A stretch of DNA of 64,000 nt from Roseiarcus sp963823165 (GTDB taxonomy: Bacteria > Pseudomonadota > Alphaproteobacteria > Rhizobiales > Beijerinckiaceae), in contig CAWGKV010000018.1 of NCBI GenBank assembly GCA_963823165.1, positions 1 to 64,000 on the forward strand, written 5' to 3'. Below the pieces are notes generated by a model that was not told the DNA's origin, ran no database searches, and saw only the letters and a list, made by a program, of their open reading frames with translations. Below are positions 24,723-33,088 of this stretch, piece after piece (positions within the stretch are counted from its first letter, which is position 1; each line of letters opens with the position of its first letter). Both the position numbers and the translations under genes were made by a program.

Positions 24723-25397
24723 TTACCTCCGCCCGCCGAGCTCGTCGATATGGGCGAGCAGGTCGGCCGGGTCCTCGTAGACACGAAAGGCGGTCGCCTT
24801 CTGCAGCTCCTCGGCGCCATAGCCGCCGCAGAGCAGGCCGACGCCGAGCGCACGGCAACGCGCGGCGGCAAGCATGTCCCAGATGCTGTCGCCGACCACC
24901 ACCGCCGTATCGATCGGCGCGCCGAGCCGCTCCGCCGCCGCCAGGAACAGGTCGGGATCGGGCTTGGCGTATTTGACCAAATCGCGCGTAACCACCGGCG
25001 TCTTCTCCGGATCGACGCCGAGCGCCTTGAGATTGACAGACGCCGTCTCCATTCGGCCGCTGGTCGCGATCGCCCAGGAAATCCCGACGCTGGTCAGCCA
25101 CATGAGCAGCTCGCGCGCGCCCGGCAGCGGTCGGATCCGGTCGGCCATCCGCCGATAGGCGCGAGCGTGCCCCTGCCGCAGCCGTTCGCCGCGCTCCTCG
25201 TCGATCGCAACGCCGGTTTCGCGGACGAGCTGGTTGGTGAATAGCCCCCCGCTCATGCCGATCTTGCGGTGGATGCGCCAGACGGATAGGTCGATGCCTT
25301 CGCCGTCGAGCGCCTCCTTCCAGGCGAGCACGTGTTGATAGACGCTGTCGACCAGCGTGCCGTCGAGGTCGAACAGGAATGACGGCTCGATGCGCAT
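24723..25397 (-). CDS. HAD-superfamily hydrolase, phosphoglycolate-phosphatase-like
   Basis: A 224-residue HAD hydrolase. Motif I is FLFDLDGTLVDSVYQHVLAW (nucleophile Asp), motif II is ATSGRMETA, the motif III Lys lies in KYAKPDPDLFLAAAERLG and motif IV is VVVGDSIWDM. The helical cap between motifs I and II puts it in the beta-phosphoglucomutase/phosphoglycolate phosphatase group. Substrate cannot be told from sequence. The start at 25397 is MRIEPSFLFDLDG. Confidence 0.9.
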   Translation of the reverse strand: MRIEPSFLFDLDGTLVDSVYQHVLAWKEALDGEGIDLSVWRIHRKIGMSGGLFTNQLVRETGVAIDEERGERLRQGHARAYRRMADRIRPLPGARELLMWLTSVGISWAIATSGRMETASVNLKALGVDPEKTPVVTRDLVKYAKPDPDLFLAAAERLGAPIDTAVVVGDSIWDMLAAARCRALGVGLLCGGYGAEELQKATAFRVYEDPADLLAHIDELGGRR

Positions 25398-25509
25398 GTC
25401 GGTTCCTCGTTTTTGCGGGCCTCAAGCCGAGATCATAGCAGGATCCGCATGCGCCGGCGGGGCCGCGGCCGCGGAAATGGGCTTTGGTTCGTTGAAATTT
25501 TCGCAGTCA

Positions 25510-25535
25510 GGAACTCTCTACAAAGCCGCGCGGTT
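25510..25535 (+). promoter_or_regulatory. EcfG-type general stress promoter candidate for the SPW gene
   Basis: GGAAC at 25510-25514 is followed after 18 bases by GTT at 25533-25535 (GGAAC-N17-GGTT). This differs from the EcfG consensus GGAAC-N16/17-CGTT at one base. The expected start is some 35 bases before the gene's ATG. Confidence 0.5.
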
Positions 25536-25577
25536 GGTCGCCTGATCGATCAAGCAGTCGCAGGAGAGGAGGTTTCG

Positions 25578-25970
25578 ATGGCAATTCGCAATTCCCGGCG
25601 GGCAGTTCAGACGTCATGGCGGGCAGATCGCAAAGCGCTGGCCTGGATCAACCTGGCCTGCGGCTTGGTGTTGTTCATCTCCCCCTGGTTTTTGGGTTTC
25701 TCCCGCGACTTCGGGGCCGCGATCACAGCTTGGGCCGGCGGCTTCATCATCTTCGTCATGGGGTTGTCGGCGCTCGTGCAGTTCGCCGAGTGGGAGGATT
25801 ACGTGGCGTTGCTCGCCGGCGCCATGATGATCGTCCTGCCCTGGGAGCTCGGCTTCGCCATTCAATCTGAAATTTGGGCCTTCACCGCGCTCGGAGCGAT
25901 CGCGGTGCTCGTTTCGCTATTGGAGATCTGGATGGCGCACCGTCATCCCGCCGCGGCCGCAGATGGCTGA
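25578..25970 (+). CDS. SPW-repeat membrane protein
   Basis: A 130-residue integral membrane protein with four helices. Two SPW repeats are visible: INLACGLVLFISPWFLGFSR in the first half and VALLAGAMMIVLPWELGFAI in the second. The function of the family is unknown, but members turn up among stress-induced genes. AGGAGAGGAGG lies before the ATG at 25578. An EcfG-type promoter candidate precedes it. Confidence 0.88.
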   Translation: MAIRNSRRAVQTSWRADRKALAWINLACGLVLFISPWFLGFSRDFGAAITAWAGGFIIFVMGLSALVQFAEWEDYVALLAGAMMIVLPWELGFAIQSEIWAFTALGAIAVLVSLLEIWMAHRHPAAAADG

Positions 25971-26020
25971 CCGCAAGGTCGTTCGTCGCAGGAATGGAGC
26001 CGACCGCGGAATCGTTCTCC

Positions 26021-26299
26021 TCACCCGATGAATTCCAGCCCCGCGGTTCTGCCGTTCGTCCAGACGAGGCGGGCCAGCCGGGCGGAGTAGCGGCCGTCGC
26101 CCTCGCGGATGCGCAACTCGAAGGTTTGGGGCAGAAAGACAAGACCGTCGCCGATGACCCGCGCCCCGACCTCTGAGATATCCCGGAGGGTCACGTCGAG
26201 CGACGAGGATCCGTTGTTGAAGATGCAGCGCGCCTGGCGAAACTGCCGTGAGCGCACGGAACGGCGCTGATTGGCGAACAAATCCGGCATGTCCGGCAC
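26021..26299 (-). CDS. PilZ-domain protein
   Basis: A 92-residue single-domain protein. The N-terminus has QRRSVRSRQFRQARCIFNNG and then LRDISEVGARV, which match the PilZ pattern RxxxR followed by (D/N)xSxxG used to bind cyclic di-GMP. In this protein the Arg motif is loose (RRSVR) and DISEVG keeps Asp, Ser and Gly. It ends RTAGLEFIG. Small stand-alone PilZ proteins of this type are numerous in Rhizobiales. The target is unknown. Confidence 0.82.
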   Translation of the reverse strand: MPDMPDLFANQRRSVRSRQFRQARCIFNNGSSSLDVTLRDISEVGARVIGDGLVFLPQTFELRIREGDGRYSARLARLVWTNGRTAGLEFIG

Positions 26300-26409
26300 A
26301 TTAGCTTCCGAGGCTGGCGTGTGGCTTGCTTACGCAAGGCGCCACTTGACGCGTCGCGTCGTTTGGCGAGTTTGGACGGGGACCACGAACCTTCGAGTTG
26401 GAGCCCCCG

Positions 26410-26751
26410 ATGAAAACGCCGCTCGTCTTCGCCGCCTTCGCCTCGCTTGGGCTCGCCGCCTGCAACGCGCAAGCCCCGCAGGCTTCGGCGCCGCCGGCGC
26501 CCGGGTCGGTCGCGGTGACCCCCCAGAACTTCCAGCTGCCGGCGGGCGGCGACTGCCGCGCAGAGATCGCCCGCTACCGCGCGATTCAAGACAACGACCT
26601 GTCGATGGGCCATGTGGCTCAATCGGTTTACAGTCAGATCAAGCGGGAAATCGGCGCCGCGGAAGGCGTCTGCTCGGCCGGTCATGACGCCGAGGCGAAG
26701 GCGATGCTGGTCGCTTCGAAGCGGCGGCACGGCTATCCGACGGATCTCTAG
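26410..26751 (+). CDS. small putative lipoprotein
   Basis: A 113-residue protein starting MKTPLVFAAFASLGLAACNA, where LAAC is a lipobox with the lipidated Cys at residue 17. An Ala/Pro linker follows, then a globular region GGDCRAEIARYRAIQDNDLS with two further cysteines (GGDC and EGVC) that could form a disulfide. The ATG at 26410 is preferred over a TTG nine bases upstream. I recall similar hypothetical proteins in Rhizobiales, but no function. Confidence 0.75.
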   Translation: MKTPLVFAAFASLGLAACNAQAPQASAPPAPGSVAVTPQNFQLPAGGDCRAEIARYRAIQDNDLSMGHVAQSVYSQIKREIGAAEGVCSAGHDAEAKAMLVASKRRHGYPTDL

Positions 26752-26766
26752 CGTAAGCGGGTGACC

Positions 26767-26783
26767 CCCCGGCTATGCCGGGG
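26767..26783. repeat. left-end hairpin of an IS200-type element
   Basis: CCCCGGC-TAT-GCCGGGG is a perfect seven-base-pair hairpin about 84 bases before the transposase start. IS200/IS605 elements carry such subterminal hairpins, recognised by TnpA, instead of inverted repeats, so this marks the left end of the relic. Confidence 0.65.
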
Positions 26784-26866
26784 TGGCAGTAGCAGTTTGA
26801 CGTTTCCGGCGGTCCATCAGTGAAGTTCCAACGTGGGCAACCACTCACACGAAAGGAACTCCACCG

Positions 26867-27195
26867 ACGGACGAGTACGAGAGCCTAAGCCACAGGACTT
26901 GGGACTGCAAATATCATGTTGTCTTCATTCCGAAATGTCGCCGCAAGACGCTGTATCAGGAGTTGCGCCGGCATTTGGGTGAAGTGTTCCGCAAACTCGC
27001 GCTTCAGAAGGAATCGAAAGTTGAGGAAGGGCACCTGATGCCCGATCACGTGCACATGCTGCTCTCGATCCCGCCGAAGTACGCGGTGTGTCGCAGGTTG
27101 TCGGCTTCATCAAGGGCAAGAGCGCGATCCACATGGCCAGGGTCTATGGAGAGCGAAAGCGCAATTTCGTTGGGCAACACTTTTGGGCCCGCGGT
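26867..27195 (+). pseudogene. tnpA: IS200-group Y1 transposase, decayed
   Basis: The frame reads DEYESLSHRTWDCKYHVVFI then PKCRRKTLYQELRRHLG, with the HUH motif in LMPDHVHMLLSIPPKYAV. This is the IS200 TnpA. The start codon position holds ACG instead of ATG. Near 27085 an extra two bases shift the frame, after which FIKGKSAIHMARVYGERKRN and FVGQHFWARG continue. The sequence is then lost before the catalytic Tyr region. Three lesions make it inactive. Confidence 0.88.
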
Positions 27196-27288
27196 TCCGC
27201 CGCCAGCCTTGCGCACGATGACGAGACAAGCTCGACAGGCTAAGGCGGAGCGCTCGCCCCCGCGCGACTCACCATGGAGGAGCACCCG

Positions 27289-27615
27289 ATGCGCACGATT
27301 TTGCTTGCAGCCCTGATCGCTGTTGGGTCGGCCGGCCCCGCCCTCGCCGTCATCAGCATCGATTTGCCGAATGAATGCAATGATCGAAACGCCCTTCAGG
27401 GCATCGCCTACGACGCTCGCCTGACCGCGATCAAGCTCTATTACAAAGGGCTCATCCACGGTCTGACCGACAAGACCAAACAAACCTGCCTCGAGGCGCA
27501 GGTGCTCATGGACGACCGGTTCGCCGTGATCAACAAGACGCTCCAGATCGTCGAAGCGGACTGCCTGGCGATCGACATTGCAGCGAGCATGGCGACCAAG
27601 GACATTTGCCCCTGA
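27289..27615 (+). CDS. hypothetical secreted protein, 108 aa
   Basis: Starts MRTILLAALIAVGSAGPALA, a clear Sec signal peptide with an ALA cleavage site, and GGAGGAG lies upstream of the ATG at 27289. The mature part is about 88 residues with four cysteines (NECND, QTCLEA, ADCLAI, DICP), enough for two disulfides in the periplasm. No known domain recognised. It directly follows the IS200 relic, and DUF3253 follows 43 bases later. Confidence 0.7.
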   Translation: MRTILLAALIAVGSAGPALAVISIDLPNECNDRNALQGIAYDARLTAIKLYYKGLIHGLTDKTKQTCLEAQVLMDDRFAVINKTLQIVEADCLAIDIAASMATKDICP

Positions 27616-27658
27616 CGCCGGCTTGACGCCGTGGGGCTGGTCGGACGAGACAGGAGGC

Positions 27659-27937
27659 ATGCCTCCCGATTCAGACCCGGCCGTCGAAGCGATCATCACG
27701 AGCCTTTGCGCGAGCGCCCCACAGGGCTGCACCATCTCCCCGGCCGACGCGGCAAAGGCCTTCGCCGACGCCCGCGGCGAGGACGAACTCGGCTGGCGTT
27801 CCCATCTCGGCGAAGTCCGCCGGGCGGCCGTCAAACTTGCTCTGGAAGGCGAACTCGTCATCTACCGCAAGGGCAAGATCGCCGACCCGACGGACTTTCG
27901 CGGCGTCTATCGTCTGGGCGCGCCGTCAGCCGAGTAG
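27659..27937 (+). CDS. DUF3253-family protein
   Basis: A 92-residue winged-helix-like protein. CAGGAGG is placed just before the ATG at 27659. The core includes AVEAIITSLCASAPQGCTIS and the segment GWRSHLGEVRRAAVKLALEG followed by LVIYRKGKIADPTDFRGVYR, matching the DUF3253 family. It could bind nucleic acid but no role is established. Its last 31 bases overlap the convergent YdcF-like gene. Confidence 0.8.
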   Translation: MPPDSDPAVEAIITSLCASAPQGCTISPADAAKAFADARGEDELGWRSHLGEVRRAAVKLALEGELVIYRKGKIADPTDFRGVYRLGAPSAE

Positions 27938-28767
27938 GTTTTTGCGGGCGGATCGCGGTCATTCGCCCGGGGCCCCGGAAACAGACAGTCGATCCGGCCG
28001 GTCGCCCGATAGACGGCGAGACCGATCCATTCCTTTGCCGCGACTTCGAAAGTCTCGAGGTTGCGCGCCGGATCCGACTCCCAGGGCTGGCCTCGACCTT
28101 CGCCCAGCGTGCGGAAGGCGACGGGGAAGGCCGTCGCATTGAACCCCGCCTTCTCGAACAGGCCCATCGACCGGGGCATATGATACGCCGAGGTGACGAG
28201 CAGCCAGCGCTGCTTCGGCTGCGGGCGAACCAGGGCTGCTGTAAAGCGCGCGTTCTCGTCAGTGTTGCGCGACCTGTCCTCCAGCGTGATGCGTGAGGGG
28301 TCAACTCCGAGCGCGACGAGGAGCTTCTGCGCCTCCTGCGCCTCCTGCGCCTCGGTCGAGTTCTCCTTCAGCAAGGAGCCGATTCCGCCGCTGAATATCA
28401 CCCGCGCGTCCGGATAGCGTTTCGCCAGGATCGCCGCCTCCACCACCCGCTCGCCCTGGCTGAAGACGGTCTGACCCCGGGCGGCGCTTTCCCTCTCCCT
28501 CAGAGCGCCGCCGAGCACGATGATCCCATCGGGAGGCGGCATGTCGGCCAGCGGCTGGGGAAAGCGATTCTCGAGCGGCGCGACGAGCAGGAGGCCGATC
28601 GGCGTCGTCGCCAGCGCCGCCAGCAAGAGGACCGCCCCGGGCGCAACCGCCCGCGCCGCAGGCGAAGGCCGCAGGGCGGAATAAAGGGCGCCCGCGAGGG
28701 CGACGACCAGCAGCAGGATGACCGGCGAGGCGAACATCCAGTATATTTTCGACGCGACGAAGAACAA
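27907..28767 (-). CDS. YdcF/ElyC-like DUF218 membrane protein
   Basis: The DUF218 domain begins at DGIIVLGGALRERESAARGQ and continues with ARVIFSGGIGS, the acidic NTDENARF and LLVTSAYHMPRSMGLF. Two N-terminal helices anchor it, giving the ElyC layout. ElyC affects envelope polymer (lipid carrier) metabolism in E. coli. I use the TTG at 28767, which has AAGGAG seven bases upstream and yields (M)FFVASKIYWMFASPV, the usual start of this family. The ATG at 28848 adds 27 residues and lacks a ribosome binding site. Confidence 0.85.
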   Translation of the reverse strand: MFFVASKIYWMFASPVILLLVVALAGALYSALRPSPAARAVAPGAVLLLAALATTPIGLLLVAPLENRFPQPLADMPPPDGIIVLGGALRERESAARGQTVFSQGERVVEAAILAKRYPDARVIFSGGIGSLLKENSTEAQEAQEAQKLLVALGVDPSRITLEDRSRNTDENARFTAALVRPQPKQRWLLVTSAYHMPRSMGLFEKAGFNATAFPVAFRTLGEGRGQPWESDPARNLETFEVAAKEWIGLAVYRATGRIDCLFPGPRANDRDPPAKTYSADGAPRR

Positions 28768-28862
28768 AACCCGCTCCTTGAGAAGGTCCGCCCGCCGCAG
28801 AGGCGGCGCTTGTGGCGAGGCGCCTCCTTGCCTACCTTGCAATCGCATTCCGAGGAAGTTCG

Positions 28863-29895
28863 ATGAAGTTCGACCGCGATGTCGTCGGCGCGATCGGCCG
28901 CACGCCGCTGATCAGGCTCCGGTCCGCCTCAGAAGCGACCGGCTGCACGATTCTCGGCAAGGCCGAGTTCATGAACCCCGGCGGGTCGGTCAAGGACCGC
29001 GCGGCGCTCGCCATCGTCCGCGACGCGGCCGAGCGCGGCGCTCTTCGGCCAGGCGGCGTCGTGGTGGAGGGCACGGCCGGCAACACCGGCATCGGCATCG
29101 CCATGGTGGCGGCCGCCCTGGGCTACCGGGCGATCATCGTCATCCCCGACACCCAAACCCAGGAAAAGAAGGAGATGCTGCGCCTCGCGGGCGCGGAACT
29201 GATCGAGGTTCCGGCGGTCGCCTATTCCAACCCGAACAATTACGTCCGCTACTCGGGGCGTCTGGCGCAGGCCCTCGCAAAGACCGAACCGAACGGCGCG
29301 GTCTGGGCCAATCAGTTCGACAACGTCGCGAACCGCAACGGGCATTACGCGACGACCGGCCCGGAAATTTTCGACGATCTCGACGGCCGCATCGACGGCT
29401 TCGTCAGCGCGGTGGGCACCGGCGGCACTCTGGCGGGCGTCGGCATGGCGCTGAAGGAGCGCGACCCGCGCATCAACATCGCGCTCGCCGATCCGATGGG
29501 GGCGGCGCTCTATTCCTATTACACGACGAGGCGAACTCAGGAGTTCCGGCTCCTCCGTCACCGAAGGCATCGGGCAGGGCAGGGTGACGGCCAATCTCGA
29601 GGGCGCCCCGGTCGACTTCGCCTTCCAGATTTCTGACGAGGAGGCGCTGCCGATCATTTTCGATCTCGTGGTCGAGGAGGGACTGCTTCTCGGCGGCTCC
29701 TCCGGCGTCAACATCGCGGGCGCCATCCGGCTTGCGCGCGAGCTCGGCCCCGGCCATACGATCGTGACCATCCTCGCCGATTCCGGCGCGCGCTACGCCT
29801 CCAAGCTCTTCAACCCCGCCTTTCTGCGCTCCAAGAACCTGCCGGTCCCGGCCTGGCTCGAGGCGCAGGCTCGCGCTCCGCAGGTTTTCCTCTGA
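28863..29895 (+). pseudogene. cysteine synthase (PLP-dependent), frameshifted
   Basis: O-acetylserine sulfhydrylase family, about 343 residues if the frame is repaired. The PLP Lys is in NPGGSVKDRAALAIVRDA, followed by EGTAGNTGIGIAMVA and VGTGGTLAGVGMALKERD. Near 29520-29535 the frame changes: after ALYSYYTT the expected GELRSSGSSVTEGIGQGRVT is in another frame, which runs to the stop at 29893. One extra or missing base explains it. If real, the enzyme loses its C-terminal third. The next gene overlaps the stop as TGATG, so they form an operon. Confidence 0.88.
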
Positions 29896-30605
29896 TGACC
29901 GAAGCCCTTTTTCGCGCCGATGCGTACCTTCGCGAGACGCCGGCGAAGGTCCTTGCCGCCGAGCCGCGCGGGATCGCGCTCGACCGGACGGTCTTCTATC
30001 CGCAGGGCGGCGGCCAGGGCGGAGACCAGGGAGACCTGATTCTCGACGGCGGCGAGACGATCGCGATCGTCAATACGGTCTATGACGCCGATCGGAAGAC
30101 GATCCTCCACCTGCCGGCGGAAGGGGCCGCGCTCCCGGCGGCTGGCGCAAGCGTCGTCGCCCGCATCGACTGGAGCCGGCGCTACCGGCGCATGCGGGCG
30201 CATACCGCGCTGCACCTCCTCTCGGTCGTCCTGCCTTACCCCGTCACCGGCGGCTCGGTCGGCGAGGGCGAGGGCCGGCTCGACTTCGACTGCGAGGCGC
30301 TCCTCGACAAGGCGGAGGTCGAGCTGAAGCTCAACGCGCTCATCGCGCTCGACGCGCCCGTGACGCAGCGCTGGATCTCGGACGAGGAGCTCGAGGCGAA
30401 TCCGGCGCTGGTCAAGACGATGGCGGTCAAGCCGCCGACCGGGACGGGCCGCGTCCGTCTCGTCGCCATCGAGAACCTGGATCTTCAGCCCTGCGGCGGG
30501 ACCCACGTCAAGCGCACCGGCGAAATCGGCCGCGCCTCGGTCACGCAGATCGAGAAGAAAGGCAGACTCAACCGGCGCGTCCGCATCGCGCTCGCCGCGT
30601 CCTGA
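29895..30605 (+). CDS. alanyl-tRNA editing protein AlaX
   Basis: A 236-residue stand-alone editing domain that hydrolyses mischarged Ser- or Gly-tRNA(Ala). Zinc ligands are in MRAHTALHLLSVVL (HxxxH) and LQPCGGTHVKRTGEIG (CxxxH). The N-terminal barrel includes RTVFYPQGGGQGGDQGDL. The ATG overlaps the cysteine synthase stop codon. Pairing with cysteine synthase and sulfurtransferase genes is recurrent in alphaproteobacteria. Confidence 0.93.
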   Translation: MTEALFRADAYLRETPAKVLAAEPRGIALDRTVFYPQGGGQGGDQGDLILDGGETIAIVNTVYDADRKTILHLPAEGAALPAAGASVVARIDWSRRYRRMRAHTALHLLSVVLPYPVTGGSVGEGEGRLDFDCEALLDKAEVELKLNALIALDAPVTQRWISDEELEANPALVKTMAVKPPTGTGRVRLVAIENLDLQPCGGTHVKRTGEIGRASVTQIEKKGRLNRRVRIALAAS

Positions 30606-30617
30606 AGGAGCGAAGGA

Positions 30618-31463
30618 ATGGCCTCGCGTGACTACTGCACGACCGACGAGCTCGCCGCCGAGCTCGGCGCCGCCGACCTCGGGGTGATCGACGGCTCCTG
30701 GCATCTGCCGAACACCTGCCGTTTCGGCGCCGTCGAATTCCGGCTCGGGCATATTCCCGGCGCGGTTTATTTCGACATCGACACGATCGCCGATCTCGAT
30801 ACGCCCTTGCCGCACATGTTGCCGAAACCCGACGTGCTGGCGAGGGAGATGACTGCGCTGGGGCTGGGCGACGGCATGCGTTTTGTCGTTTACGATTTCC
30901 TCGGCCTCTACGGCGCGGCGCGGGTCTGGTGGACCCTGCGCGCTTACGGCGTCGAAGATGTCCGTATCCTCCGAGGCGGCCTGACGAAATGGATCGCCGA
31001 GGGAAGGCCGCTCGAACACGGCGAGGCGGATCCGAAGCCCCGCCCGTTCACGCCCAGGTTCAACCAATCCTTTGTCGCTTCGCTCGACGAGGTGCGGGCG
31101 GCGCTGGCGACGGGATCGGCGCAGGTGGTCGACGCCCGCCCGGCCGACCGGTTCCGGGGCGAAGCGCCCGAGCCGCGTCCGGGGTTGAAACGCGGCCACA
31201 TGCCCGGCAGCCTGAACGTGCCCTTCGCCGAGCTCGTCGAGCACGGTCGGCTGAAGCCGGCCGATACGCTCAAGGCGATCTTCGCCGACCACAAGGTCGA
31301 CCTCGGAAAGCCGATCATCACCACCTGCGGCTCCGGCGTCAGCGCGGCGATCCTCGCGCTCGCCGTCGAGGAGGCGGGCGGCAGGATCGCGGGGCTCTAC
31401 GACGGCTCGTGGGCCGAATGGGGGAGCCGGGACGATTGCCCGGCGGTGACCGGGCCGGACTGA
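30618..31463 (+). CDS. sseA: sulfurtransferase, 3-mercaptopyruvate type
   Basis: A 281-residue tandem rhodanese protein. Both domains are visible: the inactive N-terminal one with LGHIPGAVYFDIDTIADLDT and the catalytic one with VVDARPADRFRGEAPEPRPG, GHMPGSLNVPF and the active-site Cys in TTCGSGVSAAILAL. The CGSGVSA loop is characteristic of 3-mercaptopyruvate sulfurtransferase rather than thiosulfate sulfurtransferase. It follows alaX by 12 bases, in the same operon. Confidence 0.93.
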   Translation: MASRDYCTTDELAAELGAADLGVIDGSWHLPNTCRFGAVEFRLGHIPGAVYFDIDTIADLDTPLPHMLPKPDVLAREMTALGLGDGMRFVVYDFLGLYGAARVWWTLRAYGVEDVRILRGGLTKWIAEGRPLEHGEADPKPRPFTPRFNQSFVASLDEVRAALATGSAQVVDARPADRFRGEAPEPRPGLKRGHMPGSLNVPFAELVEHGRLKPADTLKAIFADHKVDLGKPIITTCGSGVSAAILALAVEEAGGRIAGLYDGSWAEWGSRDDCPAVTGPD

Positions 31464-32021
31464 GCGAGGACGCGCATGCTCATCCCGAACGCGCCGCGGC
31501 TTCGGAGGCCATGGCCGCTTCCGTTCGGGCGGAACCGGGACATCCTTTCAAAGCCAGCGGACACTCGATCAAAGCCAGGGGACGCCGAATCCAAGCCAGG
31601 GGACACAGAATCAAAGCCAGGGGACACAGAATCAAAGCAAAAGTCTTCCCGGATTCTCAATTCATCAACGGGTTAGGGCGCGAATCCAAATAAAACTATA
31701 AAACCTGCCGGCCGCCCCTCCTTTAAAACATATTGCATGCGCATTATGAACCCCGGCGTCCGTGCTCGTCCCGCCGCAAGCCCGCTCCTCCGGCGGGGCG
31801 ATTTCGGCGATCGAGACGCAGCACAGAGTCTGAGGATCTGCGCTTCCCGCTGGCTTTCCGCGGGCGTCTTTTGCTCCGATCGAGCGGCTGCGGGGGCTTC
31901 GCGGGAGCAGGACGACGGGATCTGTGAACGGACGCACCGACGAAGGATAGCGCAGTTCAAGGATAATTAGCAAGAATTTGTTGCAGTATCGGCCATCATG
32001 GTTAATCGAAGAACCAGTGAG
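31464..32021. other. gene-poor accessory stretch
   Basis: Between sseA and the first terminase fragment I find no gene. It holds the 21-bp minisatellite element at 31549-31680. The remainder (31700-32000) has slightly lower GC and no recognisable coding or structural signal. Confidence 0.5.
31549..31680 (+). repeat. 21-bp minisatellite with conserved tail, copy A
   Basis: Four head-to-tail units of exactly 21 bases (31549-31569, 31570-31590, 31591-31611, 31612-31632) share AAAGCCAGGGGAC. A partial fifth unit leads into a tail, GATTCTCAATTCATCAACGG then GTTA. The minus strand at 63784-63695 has the same plan: two 21-base units with CGCCAGGGGAAGC, then GATTCTCGCGTTTTCAACGG and CTTA. The period is divisible by three and frames stay open, but start and coding context are lacking. 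Confidence 0.7.
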
Positions 32022-32130
32022 ATGCGCCTGCACGCGCAGACGGCGGTGATCGAGAACGGCTTCTTGTGGGCGCCGGAGGAGGCGTCCTGGCTCGCCGATT
32101 ACGTCCTGGAACTCTCGGATGGTCGCGCCG
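32022..32130 (+). pseudogene. phage terminase large subunit, C-terminal fragment 1
   Basis: MRLHAQTAVIENGFLWAPEE followed by ASWLADYVLELSD matches the C-terminal region of phage terminase large subunits (typically AQSAVIEAGFVHLP...APWLADYLHEL). It then ends without the nuclease Asp motif. Only about 36 residues remain. A second, longer fragment of the same region is at 34091-34282. Confidence 0.65.
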
Positions 32131-32255
32131 ACCGGCCGACTGGGCCGGCCGCCGCTCTTCATTCGAAGGAGGACGCCAATTTCGCCCTTGACAACCAGTC
32201 CACCATACGAGTCCGGGGGCGCCGCGAAGCGGCCTCGAAAGCCTGCCTTGGGAGC

Positions 32256-33074
32256 CTGTTTCAAATGTCATGGACCTCATCCTGAGGCGCCCTTTGCGAG
32301 AGCAAAGGGCCTCGAAGGATGCTCCAAAGGGCGTTACGGCGCCGCCAGCGCGACCTGGACCGTCCCCTTCGCCTGGCTCAGGGCAGGCTTTCGAGGCCCC
32401 CTTCGGGGGCGCCTCAGGACGAGGGTGATGGGGTTTTGAAACGGGCTCTAGCAAAGCCGAAGGGGACGATTCCAGAAAGCGCCGCACGGACGCGCTGTAT
32501 CGAAGAGGCGACGCGCTGTATCTTTTGTTTTAGCCTGTTTCAAAGTGATGAACCTCATCCTGAGGCGCCCTTTGCGAGAGCAAAGGGCCTCGAAGGATGC
32601 TCCAAAGGGCGTTACGGCGCCGCCAGCGCGACCTGGACCGTCCCTTTTCGAGGCCCCCTTCGGGGGCGCCTCAGGACGAGGGTGATGGGGTTTTGAAACG
32701 GGCTCTAGCAAAGCCGAAGGGGACGATTCCAGAAAGCGCCGCACGGACGCGCTGTATCGAAGAGAGACGACGCGGCTGTATCTTTGGTTTTAGCCTGTTT
32801 CAAATGTCATGGACCTCATCCTGAGGCGCCCTTTGCGAGAGCAAAGGGCCTCGAAGGATGCTCCAAAGGGCGTTACGGCGCCGCCAGCGCGACCTGGACC
32901 GTCCCCTTCGCCTGGCTCAGGGCAGGCTTTCGAGGCCCCCTTCGGGGGCGCCTCAGGACGAGGGTGACGGGGTTTTGAAGCGGGCTCTAGCAAAGCCGAA
33001 GGGGACGATTCCAGAAAGCGCCGCACGGACGCGCTGTATCGAAGAGACGACGCGCTGTATCTTTTGTTTTAGCC
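32256..33074. repeat. three tandem copies of a 260-281 bp palindromic repeat
   Basis: Units run 32256-32533, 32534-32793 and 32794-33074, each starting CCTGTTTCAA. Each contains ATCCTGAGGCGCCCTTTGCG, a hairpin GCCCTTTGCGAGAGCAAAGG and near the middle CGCCTCAGGACGAGG, the inverted partner of CCTCATCCTGAGGCG. Unit two lacks about 20 bases after GTCCC. The shared end reads CGCGCTGTATC. The core belongs to the well-known type of CCTCATCCTGAGG intergenic repeats in Rhizobiales. A partial unit follows the GIY-YIG gene at about 33408-33486. Confidence 0.9.
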
Positions 33075-33088
33075 AATGGGGAGAGGTG

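Noticed and set aside
31549..31632. Possible CRISPR array
   Set aside because: Units are contiguous 21-mers with no spacers, and there are no cas genes. It is a minisatellite.
30929..31693. Plus-strand frame running from sseA into the minisatellite
   Set aside because: The first half is out of frame in sseA and the second half is repeat sequence.
32256..33074. Possible insertion sequence or retron array
   Set aside because: The three units carry no reverse transcriptase or transposase frame. The core is the widespread Rhizobiales intergenic palindrome.
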